Assembly: GCF_000003815.2 (NCBI RefSeq)
Contig: NC_049995.1
Location: 4,107,747 to 4,171,746 of the forward strand
Source: Branchiostoma floridae
Taxonomy: Eukaryota; Chordata; Leptocardii; Amphioxiformes; Branchiostomatidae
Length of the DNA: 64,000 nt
Direction: 5' to 3'
The notes under the pieces were generated by a model. The model was not told the origin of the DNA, ran no database searches, and was given only the letters and a program-made list of their open reading frames with translations. The translations under genes and the position numbers were made by a program. Below are positions 46,201 to 57,709 of the stretch, piece after piece (position 1 is the stretch's first letter; every line of letters starts with the position of its first letter).

Positions 46201-49200
46201 TAGTGACTGTTTTCCTTTGGAAACCGAATGGCCGGGTACATTGCAGAAGTTTGACTTTTTTGGATGCTTTAATTAGAGACTCTGGTATCAATTTTGTGAA
46301 CCTAGAACAAGCATGTTAGATAGGGCTCTATGGAGTAAAATATGAACTAGCCTGGTCCCTTGTTAATGTATGTACTATGTAATGACAGGGTTTTGTAAGT
46401 AATTAAGCTCAAATTGTATGCTAAGGCATTGTTCTGAAAAAGAGTTGCTGTTGTTTATTTATTACAGCATTCATGTATTCTTTCTCTCTTTAGGCCGCCG
46501 GTGACCAGAGTGAGTGATCGAGTGATGATCCCGCAAGAAGAACACCCAGACATTAACTTTGTCGGCCTGCTGATTGGCCCACGGTAATTTCCCCGTCTTT
46601 GTTTCTGTTGTAGTATAATGCTTGCAAGCTGGAGTTTTTACCAAGATCTTTAAGGATATCACTTATCAGCGTTGAAAATTTATTTGAGGGAAAGAATAAG
46701 CTTTGCATTGTTTAAGTTCATCTTTAACTTTAATGTGCTTGTCTTTTCAGTGGAAACACGCTGAAGAAGATAGAGAAAGATGTAAGTACCTTCATCTGTT
46801 TTTCTACTTTTTGAATGTTGTCTTCTTACTGTTCATTTTCTGGGCATAATGCTTTCTTTGTAGGGAACATTTATATGGATGACATCCAATAAGTCTCTTT
46901 GGCTAATCTGTCAGTAGTGTGCCAAAAACACACACGGATTTGGTGTACCAATGTCCACATGTACATGTCAACATTTGCCACTGATGACCGTATTTTTTCT
47001 TTTTATTCTATGAAAATTTGCTGTATTTATTCTTGAATTCAGACCGGAGCGAAGATCATGATTCGTGGGAAGGGTTCCGTGAAGGAGGGAAAGATCGGAC
47101 GGAAGGACGGACAGCCTCTCCCCGGCGAAGACGAACCCCTCCATGCCCTCGTCACCGCCAACAACGCCGAGTCCGTACGCAAGGCCGTTGACGAGGTTTG
47201 TGGTAGAGCCACGTGACCAGGATGTTGTCAGATCGCTCGCACTTCCGTTCCGCATGCTTTTGCTTCATTTTCCATCCACAAAACTTCCGACTTGAGCCGC
47301 TATATACCTGACTACTTTATATTTGACAGTACTAGCACCTCTTTTCCACCCAGTCATAGCCACAAAGACAGCTTACTTACTTTGATTTAGATTATATCAC
47401 ATTTAATCATTTCTAATATATATTGATTATGCTTGTCATGGTTTTAATAATTAATCATTATCATTGCTTTTCTGATGATCTTTGTAGCATTCAGCATGTC
47501 ATTTTCATAATTGATTCTAATTTGTTATAATCTTACTTACATGCTTTGCCCCCAGTATTTGACACGTAGGATTGACTTTGCCTGTGTTGACTTTGTTTAG
47601 TATTGCTTAATTAATACCTTTAATTTATAGAGAGAAGTGTTCATACAGTTATGACCAGTCATAAAAGTAAAAATTTACACCACCAAAAATGTAAAGCATT
47701 TTAAAAAGCTCCAATTTTAATAACTGTAAGACTTGCTAAAATGAGAAAAATGTATGAAAATCAATTGCTGGAGTTCTTTGATGCAAAACCTTATGATTAT
47801 ATTTCGACAATCCATAGCTGTATGAACAACATGTATATCATACATTATGCCGCATCTTTAGTTTGACCACTGATTATTTTCAGCTTGCTTGCCTCCATAA
47901 GCATATATACTAGGACCTCTGCATTTTCTGTACGTAGTTTTAATATCGCAACATTTTTGTAACCACGTCTTCCACCCTTGTAGTTTTGTCATAATTTTCC
48001 TTTTCCTTCTTGTTCTCACGTGGCTTTATTTCTTTCCCAGAGTTTGACACCTTGCCGGAAAACCGATATACCCTCTGTACTAATGAATCATTCTGAAGAT
48101 TTTTACAGATCTTATCATAAGGGACTTTTGTTGTATATTATTTTTTTAAAACCACCTCTGACTTTATGTATGTAAAGGCACTCTTGTATCTGCCCTCTTG
48201 CAGTACTAATTTATGTTTTAATGTCACAGGGTGTTGAGAAAAGTAATGAGATACTAACGCTCTTCTTCTACGGCGATATTGACACCCTTCGATGTGCTTG
48301 TAAGATCAGAACGTAAGCTGCATGCTACTGTGTCACCACCCTTTATCATCTATTAGAGCTTAAAGGGCAGACATGAGTGGAAAGTTTGTTTTTGTTTTTT
48401 GTGTATGTCTTTATATAACCTTTTTGTTCAGAAAATGTTAATCGTGTGGTTTTGATATTTTGAGAAAGTTAAAAGCACTCATCTTGTGGTATAGCAACTA
48501 TGTGATACTTGGACCTAAAAATGACTTTTATTTTTCATTCTTGAGGTATTGGAATCAAACTTTACTTATAAGTTTCTCATATGTGGTTATAGTTGCTTTA
48601 AGTGAGAACCATTTTTAAGACTTGTTGTGACAAATTTCAAATTGTGTTTAAAGAGGAATAGACTTATAAAATTGCATGTCTGAAGTTAAGTTTCCTTTGG
48701 GGTATCTCTATTTAATGATTTTTTTTTTACTGAGAGGTTTTAAGTCAAGCTCTGTGCTGATGTCTGCCCTGTAAGAATAATCGTTCCACTTAAAAATAGC
48801 ATCTAATTATTTTTGCTTGTTTCATTATGCTTGCATTATAAGATGTACTTATGCCAGGCATTTCTCAAGCTAGGGGCTAGCCTACCCATCCACCTTCCTG
48901 TGCTGCTACTGTCGTTGTGGCGTTGCGTGTCGTGGCCAGTTTTCGTGCTTTGTGTTCGTGCCGATCGGACGCGGCCCCTGTGGTCGCGCCCACCCTGTAC
49001 TAACCAATCACGATAGTTCCGTCTCCGATCTCTGTTTTAGATCAAAAAGATTCTGCGGATGGGAATCGAGACGCCGGAGGGGCAAAATGATTTGAAGAGA
49101 ATGCAGCTTCGCGAGCTCGCGGCGCTCAACGGGACGCTACGGGATGGTGAAATAGCCAGGTACCCGACCACCTTCATACTTATTGCTGTCTTTTCCCCCA

Positions 49201-52200
49201 CACATTTTTATTTGTAGATTAAAGCCATTCTGAAACAAGGGATTGAAACTCCGGAGGGGCAGAACGATCTGCGGCGCATGCAGCTGCGGGAACTCGCGCG
49301 CCTGAACGGAACCCTGAGGGAGGACGATGCTCATCGGTAAGTTCTCTTCGCTGCTTTCTTTGTCACTGCTTGGGACACAAGGTTATCTGTTTTTTATCGA
49401 GTTTTCATAGACAAATAACAAGAATGAGTGAACTTTCCAACAAAAATGATGTCAACAGAAATTCAAATCTTGTGCTATCTTTGCACCAGGGTTAGTTGAT
49501 AAAACATTTTCTCGTCTGACAGATACTAGGAGATTGATGACTTCGTGGAATATCGTGATATTGATGTAGGAACATGTTAAATCTTTGTTCTACTAAATTA
49601 GACTTTGGGCCAAATAAGTGAATTGATTACAGAGTTGATTAGCAGGGAGAAGTTTATGGATTCTTTGACATGCCAGGATTGGGCGAAGCACTTCCAGAAG
49701 TTTGCATCACTGATACATAACAGAAAGCAACACTGCACATTAACAGTAAAGAAATGAAAGTATTGGAAAGAACTATGGATTCAACACAGATGAGGTACTT
49801 AATTTTTTTAGCTTAAGCCTGAATCATGTACTGTGAGTTTTCACAATGTGGTATACATGTAGGTTTTTTTGTCGTGGTTTGAAGTTTCTGGTGTATTTTC
49901 AATTTCCATGTGTTTGCCTAATGTGGTTGTTACATGCTCCTCTTCGTGTAGCATTTTGAAGAGCTTGTTCCTCTTCAAGAAAAGATCACGTAGGGACATG
50001 CTGTTTTATGCTGTTAGTTTTCCTTATGGCTTATATTTTTTAAAGTGATGTTGCAGTTTACTAACTATGCAATTCAGATCCTTGCACATTATGCCAACAG
50101 CGTGCATCTCAAAAGCTTCCCAGGTAGCAAACTTATGAGTGAAATTGTGTAAATATTATGTCAAAAGTATGTGCCAACATCAGTGTGAAGTTAGAAGAGA
50201 TTTTATCAATGTAACGTAGACAACGCCATTTCTGTCCCACTGGGGCTGTTTTTGATGGAGGTGTTTGAAATAGAATAGGGGGTTCTACCTGGTTTGATAT
50301 GGCGTTCGATCAGGATCGGTCCATATCTGTGTGAAGTTAGCAGACATTTTATCAAGGTAACCTAGACAATGCCATAGTTTTATTAGGTCCCATACTACTT
50401 GTTATGTTGTGCTAACCGTGTGATTGTAGGTGCACGAACTGCGGTTCTGCCGAACATCGCACCTGGCAGTGCCCCGAGCAGCGGAACATCACCAACAACG
50501 TGGTGTGTACCATGTGTGGCGGCGCGGGACATATCGCCTCTGACTGTCGGCAGAAGAGGTGAGGTTTTCTCCATATTTCAATGTCCAGATTCCTTCTTTT
50601 GTGGCAAACTTAAGCAATTCACAGGGTTGGACAAGTTTTCTAAAATTCAGTTGTCCTATAGGGCAAGCACATAGAAAATTTACTTGCTGGAACCAACTGT
50701 TCACTTGCCCAAAATTCAATGGCACTGGAAATGTATTTTCATTTCCAGCAATGGAATTCTTATTATTGCCTCTGCAATTTCACTTCTCTGGACAATAGGG
50801 CTTGTCCAACCCTGATTCAACTAGCCCTTAAAAAGAAATCAACAATGAAAATAGAGGCCTTAGCAATTAAAGTATTATATTACAGGTTTACTTAAATGTA
50901 GCTAATTGGTAATGCCTATGAGGGATTCAAGACTTATGAAAATGTTTTGTTTCCACTTCCAGGCCTGGTGAAATGGGAGGAGTGAACCCTGTCTCTGGAG
51001 TAGACAAGGCCAAGATGGACAGTGAAGTAAGTACCACAGATGAATTTAAGTTTACAGGGACTGAATTTTGGAGGGGAAAGGAGATGTTCGGTCACTGTTT
51101 TAATTTTCTAGCTGAAACTGCTGTAATAACGCAATGCAAAGCACATGTTCTCTTTGAGAGCTCACTACAAAACTGTGAACACAACATCATTGGTAGAAAA
51201 AAAGAGATTAAATTTATACAGTATTCTACTACAGCATTTTACAAGTACAATGTACCACATCTCTCAAGCAGATTTTCCCAAGAACAACCCTTCAAAACCA
51301 TAAGACTTAACCTATTTGATACATGACCAATTGCTGTATAGTTTGCTAACCTGTTGATGTTGTACCCTACAGTACATGTCCCTGATGGCTGAGCTGGGAG
51401 AGGGGCCGCCGCCGCCCTCTTCAGGCCCTGGCAACCGTGGGCCACCACCTAACCGCGGACCCCCACCAAACGTGAGCACACTAGTGTACTACCTCTGCCA
51501 GAATTACACTTTTTATGAGGTTGTCTGTTGTATTGTTTGTGTAGAGAATAGATAAGTTTTACACGATTTTATACTTTCCTCATGATGATAAATTCCACTA
51601 TTAGACCATGTACATCAGGGTATAGATTCATTTATAAGTTGTAATTTTATCATGACTTAAGTAAATTTACAGAAAACATTTTTATATTAGCCCCTTATAG
51701 TTTAGCTGTACACAGACATTACATACATACATACATAACCTTTACTTTGACTGGATGGCCCTGTTGGCACTTATGAGTTGTACTTTCATCCTGAGTGTTA
51801 CAAGTAAGTTTTCAGGTTGGAACATTTCTAACTGCAGAAAAAAGCAGCATTTTATCTCCTTATATTTTAGCTGTACTCAGACATTTGTAAAATTTTGTCG
51901 TTAATATGTTGTCTTGTTTGGTTTTCCAGATTGGCAACCGGCCCCCTTGGATGAGTGGACCCCCCAAGGCCATAGGAGCCCCTCCTGGAGGCCCACCCCC
52001 TCCCGTTCCCCCACCCCCTAACGTCCCCAGCATGGTGCCCCCTCCCCCCACCAGTATGTCGGGCATGCCACCCCCCTCCAGCAACGCTAACATGCCCCCC
52101 TGGCAGATGCCACCCCCCAAGACGTCGATGAACAACAATCAACAACCGCCACCACCAGGTAATAAGGGAGTTACTGTTAATTCATTTCATTCTGCAGTTA

Positions 52201-54046
52201 TTTAGCGATAAGAGGGAAAGGGATGTTTCGATAATGGCCTAACAGTGATACAATTTTCTATCGATGAACAACAATCAACAACCGCCACCGCCAGGTGAAT
52301 AAGGGTGCAGTTAATTCATTTCATTCTGCATTTTTTTTTTGGAGACGAGTGAAAAGAAGGTTTTCATGGTGCTGTGTAACAGTTGAAACAATTATGTGGT
52401 ACAGTAGTTATGCAATTTGCAATGCAGAGGTAACTGCGAAGACCATGAAGATAAAACCACAGTAAAGTGTGAAGATTGTGATCATGAGTAACATTCTTTG
52501 AAAACCCCAAATTTCACACTATACAAAGTTAGTATGTTTTACAATGTAAAGCTTTGAAGATGTTGTCTGATAGTTTTATTCTGCAAGTTCAGAGAGAATT
52601 TTACTTAGTCAGTGATAACACAGGCTAGCATTCCTTCGGACTGTATTTATTACTGCTTTGGTTGTTTTTGCTGCTCACTGGTGTTTCTTGCCAATGAAAA
52701 GCCTCTTTTAGTCTATTCTTAATGAATTCAAATCATCATCGTTACATTGCCAATGAAAGGCCTCAGTTAGTCCATTCTTAACATTGTTACTGGGGATTCA
52801 AATTATGATTATTACATTGCCAATAAAAAGCCTTTGTTAGTCTATTCTGAACATGCTTACTGGGGATTCAAATTATAGACCCAAATGACATCATGCAACG
52901 TCCAACTCTTGCAAGACAGGGAACAATGGATGCTAAACTGGATAGCATGTGTGTGTGTGAGTGAGTGTGCATTGACAATAAAAAGCCTCTGTTCTTGCTG
53001 GTGTTGTGGTAGAACTCTCGGTGGCTTGGCTTTAGCTCACTGCCATGTCTTACTCTCCCACAGTTCCCATGGTGCCGCCGCCTCCCCCACCCCCGTCGTC
53101 AAGCCAGCCGGCGCCCCCGCCCCCACCCAGCAGCGGCATCACCAGCCTGCCCTGGCAGATGAGCACTGCAAGCACGACCTCCACCATGGCCTCTGCTCCC
53201 TGGCAAAGTACGCGCCATTCAGATTACTGTAAATGCAGTTAAATTCGCAGGGATTTACTTTCGCTGTAGCGGGAAAATGAAGAATTCCTCCTCAGGCATT
53301 ACCAAAAAATCTTACTTTTGCAATGCTGTGGTCACTCTGGTCCTTTTTACTAGTTATCCGCACCTGAAAGTATTTCTTGAGTTAAAGGGTTTGTAGTCTA
53401 TGCTCTCTGATGGGAACAAGGACAAAAGCTGCATGGCTTCAGCACGCTAAAATGTGTATATTGTAAACAAATTCTGTTTAATTCATTTGTGTGTGGCAGT
53501 CGCATTTAAGCAACATCTTTAAATTCCCAAAAGCCCAGTAGTTTTTTCAGAATTCTCTGTACTTTTTTGGAGTTGTAAATTCAGAATGTAAAGGAAAGCA
53601 CTATCTTATAAGTTACAAATCAGGCATTACATCCTGTTAGTAAGAGTTGCAAATTTAGATTTAAGATCTTCAACATGGTGCTTATATTTTTTTATATAGT
53701 GTGGATTGTGACTTTTTAAGTTGTAAGTCAACAGCATTTCTATGTTTATTCAACATGTAATTAAGTCTGTCTTGATGTGTCTGTTTCAGGTGCACCAACC
53801 TCAGGAGCCCCCCACAACCATGGACCCCCGATGCCATGGCAACAGCAGATGGTACAGCCCGTCCCGCCACCTGGCATGCCCATGATGCCGCCACAGCCAC
53901 CCCTACCCCCAGGGCCACCTCCCCCACCCCCTGGTGGGATGTTCGGACAGGCTCCCCCTCCACCCCCTATGGATTTCTCTCAAATGGGCATGCCCCCTGC
54001 CCCGCTTGGCATGCCTCCTGCACCCCCTCCTCCCCCACCAAATTAA
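40297..54046 (+). CDS. SF1: Splicing factor 1 (branch point-binding protein)
   Basis: Fourteen coding exons plus one alternative join in frame to 593 codons: 40297-40384, 42134-42283, 43416-43491, 46043-46195, 46494-46583, 46751-46781, 47043-47195, 49041-49159 or 49218-49336, 50430-50558, 50963-51026, 51373-51471, 51930-52158, 53064-53207, 53790-54046. The start [11 protein letters not shown] matches vertebrate SF1. [10 protein letters not shown] is the U2AF65-binding motif and [10 protein letters not shown] the phosphorylated SPSP motif. The KH domain (about 155-247) has [16 protein letters not shown], followed by QUA2. Two CCHC knuckles ([28 protein letters not shown]) follow, where human SF1 has one. 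The C-terminus is Pro-rich. SF1 binds the intron branch point in the nucleus and recruits U2AF. Confidence 0.97.
41211..41336. repeat. 16-bp inverted repeat in SF1 intron 1
   Basis: AATTAAGGAATGGGTT (41211-41226) and its exact reverse complement (41321-41336) enclose about 94 bp. It could be a tiny MITE; no target duplication is evident. Confidence 0.75.
43004..43354. repeat. 117-bp tandem repeat, three units, SF1 intron 2
   Basis: Units start near 43004, 43121 and 43238 with TATCAWTAAC. Each contains TTTCCACCC-type and CTTTTGGACCTATGTTT blocks. The period is 117 bp, and the third unit is slightly shortened. Confidence 0.88.
43570..43880. repeat. Dispersed repeat copy in SF1 intron 3
   Basis: AGCAATTACTCAACCAACTG, then ATATGATTTTAGAAACGGTCAGACGTTTCA and CATCCACCAGTTTTCATC, matches a segment in EF-1alpha intron 4 (about 60815-60905) in the same orientation. 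Its presence in two genes shows it is interspersed. The class is unknown. Confidence 0.7.
48230..48299 (+). other. SF1: Possible cassette (poison) exon in SF1 intron 7
   Basis: This 70-nt segment is bounded by an acceptor (GTCACAG|GGTG) and a donor (CTT|GTAAGA) and is open in the incoming phase. Its length is not a multiple of three, so splicing to exon 8a would reach an in-frame TGA early in that exon. It also contains TACTAAC followed by a pyrimidine run (about 48252-48270), the ideal SF1 binding sequence. Whether it is ever spliced is unknown. Confidence 0.3.
49041..49159 (+). CDS. SF1: SF1 alternative exon 8a (QUA2 region)
   Basis: This 119-nt exon with acceptor TTTTAG|ATC and donor CCAG|GTACCC encodes [20 protein letters not shown] and then [19 protein letters not shown]. 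It is a duplicate of the exon at 49218-49336, with the same length, start phase and end phase. Compared with 8b and human SF1 it differs at KQ to RM, at R to A within RELAR, and at the C-terminal EDD. The intron between the two exons is only 58 bp. Confidence 0.85.
49218..49336 (+). CDS. SF1: SF1 alternative exon 8b (QUA2 region)
   Basis: This 119-nt exon with acceptor TTGTAG|ATT and donor CATCG|GTAAGT encodes [20 protein letters not shown] and then [19 protein letters not shown]. This is close to human SF1 ([20 protein letters not shown]), so 8b is probably the ancestral form. Including both 8a and 8b would shift the frame. Confidence 0.92.
52131..52330. repeat. Local duplication of the SF1 exon 12 3' end
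   Basis: TCGATGAACAACAATCAACA and the CCGCCACC-CCAGGT splice donor of exon 12 (52126-52160) recur at 52261-52296, again with a GT donor (CCAGGTGAAT). The flanks AATTCATTTCATTCTGCA also repeat. A second, possibly usable, donor copy is the result. Confidence 0.85.
52680..52995. repeat. Degenerate repeats in SF1 intron 12
   Basis: TTGCCAATGAAAAGCCTC, followed by TTAGTCTATTCTTAA, recurs with variation at about 52688, 52748, 52818 and 52972. Spacings are uneven at 60 to 155 bp. The last copies also share ACTGGGGATTCAAATTAT. Confidence 0.75.
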
Positions 54047-57000
54047 ATCAAGTGGTACGGTCCACAATTTGCATACATGATAATAATGATTTAAAAAAAG
54101 GTGGAGTCATCCTGTAGAGAAGTGTAGCACTTACATTTGTGGAGCAACTTAAGGGGGGAGTGATAAAATCCGAGATGCAGTGAAAGTTGCAACGGGGGAC
54201 GGAGAAAGTTGTTGTCTAAATTTAATTTTTATGTTTTTATAAGTACCGGTCTGTCGTTAAATGATACATGTTCATGTTACAGTAGGTATTATAACAGGAA
54301 AGGACGTCCTTTACTGATTTTTGTGGAATCAAGGCATCAAGAAAAGGGTACTTTGGGAAATGAAATAAAGCAAGCCATTTCTAACATTCATACTGATATG
54401 TAAAGTCACTGCTCCATTGAAACCAAATCAAATCAGTAAATGTATATTATGAAAACATGGACTATGTATACCTAACAAGTAGTTGAAAAGCATTGTAGTA
54501 GGAATTGTGGACAATGGCAAAAGTGAGAAAGGTGGTATTTTACGAAGAAAGCATGAATATGTGCTTGTGAATGATACAAACATGTAGGATACCAATAGTC
54601 AACTGTTCACATTAACTAGTATCTTTCGTCCACATCCATTCATGTCAAAAATTCAACCTGTAAATTTTGTGTGGGTTGAAGTCATGTTTTTTATGCTTGC
54701 ATGGAAAAGAAATGTAAAAAAAAAGAAGAAAGGTTTACTCTGCTATTTGCAGTATAGACAGCTGTTAAAGAGGGCGGGTATTGGGTGAGTAGATCTAGTG
54801 ATGGTGTCGGTTTCTCACAAGTTGTAAATACACTAATATTTGGGGGGTTCCAATTTTCTCAAGGGACTCGTGCTTTAACTGATAACTTTGGGCTAATTCT
54901 TTCATGTATATTAGTCAAAGCGTGTGGTGGCAGGGGGAATGGTGAAGCATTTTCTTCCGGGGTTAAATTTGCTCTCAGAATATATTGAAGATCTTTGGTT
55001 GTGATTTTGTTAGAAAGAAGGTTATTAGAAACAAATGTTTGGTGCATTGTCTTCAGGCCTAAGCTAATCATAAATGTTGATCCCTAAAAATGTCTTTAGC
55101 TGAGAAAGGATGTTGTTTTCAAACAGTTGTTGCTACTAGTATTTAGACATCTTTTGTGAACAAATTGCAGATAGTTAACATGAATTTGTTCATATGATAA
55201 CATACAAGTGCTGAAATCTTCACTTTAGAAAAATGCAACATTCAAAAAATAATCTTCCATAATTTGTCATTACAACGTAGTATTTTATTTGCAGTGTTGG
55301 TAATGTGTTATTAGAGTGCAAACTGTGAAGTATTTTGGGGAGGTCAAAATCCTGTGCAAGCTAAACATATCTATAACAGTATAAGAAGGTGTAACTCCTT
55401 GGTCAAATTTGTATGTCCTTCGGTCTGGCTTTTCAGGGGAAACAAATGTTATTTAGAAATGTCTGCTGTACCTAGTTTGTGAAATCCTTGGAAATATAAA
55501 ACCTAGTCTAAGTTGAATCTTTTTGTTGCTGATCTTAGTATTTTCTCACTAGAAGTTTGGAATCGTTCCGTTCATTACCATGATTGCTAGAGCAAATGCT
55601 TTGTGTCCGAAGATGAATTCAATAAAGTTGACAAGAAAATTGCTGTTTTTCTGTGAATGTTGCGTTACATGTGAAATGGTTTTGATAGATGTATTTTTCT
55701 GTTTGGAATAGATAGTCGAGAAGAATCGTGACAAATTGGCTAGGGCTTGTTACAATTTTCGATGTGCATGTATAGGTAGAAAAACTTGCACCAATTTTCT
55801 TGCTAATAGGTGCTTATACCATGGAGGTTGTATATAGACATATAACCTCCTTGCTTCTACCAAGAACATGAGAGATCAAAATTGGAGGTTCTGCTGCACT
55901 AGTACAGTGCTGCCGAAAGAATACTCGGCCCCAAATCCAACGTTTTTCTAGGTATTGTGACTATTGTCACACAAAAAAGTTTAGAACCAATCCATCCAGC
56001 TGTTCTTCAGTTATAACATATTGGTGATGCACAAGCACATCTAGCTTTGGTGGAAGGTAAAATAGGTAAAACATGACATATGGCCCCATTGTGAATTGAA
56101 ATGATGGAGTTTTGTTGTCAATCTTCACATACACACATGGTGTGAAAGCCGCTCATTATCTTTCTGTTGATTGTCAAGGGGCAAAATGCATGTAGCATTT
56201 AAACCTTCTCCAAGAACCTATTAATCAAAAGGGGCTAGTATGCACTTAGAACATCTGCTTTTTGTTGTGGAAAAACAAGGATCATAGGCCCTTCAGTTGA
56301 GATGCAAATGTAGACTTGCAAAGTTTGGTTTTAAAGTCATTGTGGAACTAAAAATTTGATTAGCATGACTTCAAATGGCATGCTGTTAAGGGACAATGTT
56401 TTTCATCAGTTAACTGTATCAAGGAGCTTTTTTATGAAAGGTCCTTGACTGTACCTACAGTTTTAATTGAATGATTTGATATTTTATACATTTACATAGA
56501 TACAGATACATGTATTTAGATAAACATTTGTGGAAAGATTGACATGACAGGTGACATCAACTTTTGATTTGCTCATTCGAGTCATTGATACACCATGCGT
56601 GTGCATGGGGTTTATTGAAGATTCGTGCACATGTAACCAACGTTACATGTGTAACGAATTTCCGCCTTCATCAAAGAAATTTTATATCTAGTAGTAACTT
56701 AAGAGGTTTTGATGCTGCAGTTTTGATAGCTGTTCTTTCAGCCAAATTTTCTTCTTTTTTTTCATCTTTCTTTGGCCATTTTCATTGTTTTACTAGTAAG
56801 TGCCATGTGCCCATTCCTTTTTCCACAATATAATGAATGAATTTGATGAATGAACCCCATTATGGTACATTTTTCCCCACTGGGCCAAAGTAAGGAGGTT
56901 CTTTAATAGTATTTAGGACTTGACTGGGCTATAAACTAGTACAGGTCACATGTTGCATCATGTTATTTGTACATATAAACGTCTAAAAACTCAACTTACT

Positions 57001-57516
57001 CTCGCTTCAATGGTAATTGTATAAATTTAGGCAGCTGTATGATAAGTTACAAACGATAGAAACAGAAAAATGCATGAACTGTCCAACTCACACAACTGAA
57101 CAAACATTGGACAGACATACTAAAACACCCCCTATGGTCTCCACTGGTTTGTTCTGTGACCAGTTCACACACCTCACATTCGCATTCAAATTTGCTCTAA
57201 TTTTCACTAATCATAGATTCCAGACTAAAGTGACAGACCCAGTGGGAGTTCATCTCAAGGTGTCTGAGACTAGACTAACAATGAAAATGGATTTTGCCCT
57301 CAGGTGATTCATGGTATGTCGTCACTTCCCTTGGTAACACCTGACGACCTTTTCTGGACCAACCCGAAATTATGAAGGGGTGTCGGTTGACATGATAATA
57401 ATTTTGTTTCGAACACACGAAGCTAAATAATGCCATTTAACAATTCCGTATACTTTTTAACACTGTTTTCTGATTTTAAAAGGCCAAGTTTATTTCAATT
57501 TATGGTATTTAATGGT
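54047..57516. other. SF1 3' UTR and intergenic region
   Basis: Candidate SF1 polyadenylation signals are AATAAA at 54364-54369 and 55621-55626. A diverged copy of the 2964 palindrome lies at 56419-56448. I see no further gene. Confidence 0.5.
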
Positions 57517-57560
57517 ATTTAAAAAACAGGCCACGCCCAAGTAAGCACCGAACTCCCCCC

Positions 57561-57566
57561 TATAAA
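57561..57566 (+). promoter_or_regulatory. EEF1A: TATA box of EF-1alpha
   Basis: TATAAA preceded by a C run, about 148 bp before the first donor (57710). A pyrimidine tract TCCTTCCCC (57582-57590) lies 20-30 bp downstream. This fits a 5'-terminal oligopyrimidine start, as in translation-factor mRNAs that are under growth control. Confidence 0.75.
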
Positions 57567-57584
57567 TTCAACATCGCACGGTCC

Positions 57585-57709
57585 TTCCCCAATTGATCTA
57601 AAGCACGGTCCCAGCCGTGACGTCCTCCTTTTCAACCGAGATCTGCTTCCGTTCAGAGCTCCTCGGCATTGTCCACACGGCTCGCCGTCTTTCACGTCCA
57701 AAAACTAAC
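57585..57709 (+). other. EEF1A: EF-1alpha non-coding exon 1 (5' UTR)
   Basis: It runs from the probable start near 57583-57592 to the donor AACTAAC|GTAAGT. It then splices over a 2.3-kb intron to CCATCAG|GAGTG at 59984, 25 bases before the ATG. A non-coding first exon with a long first intron is the usual layout of animal EF-1alpha genes. The start site is an estimate. Confidence 0.7.

Noticed and set aside
51860-52145. Glycine-rich minus-strand frames
   Set aside because: Complements of the proline-rich SF1 exon 12.
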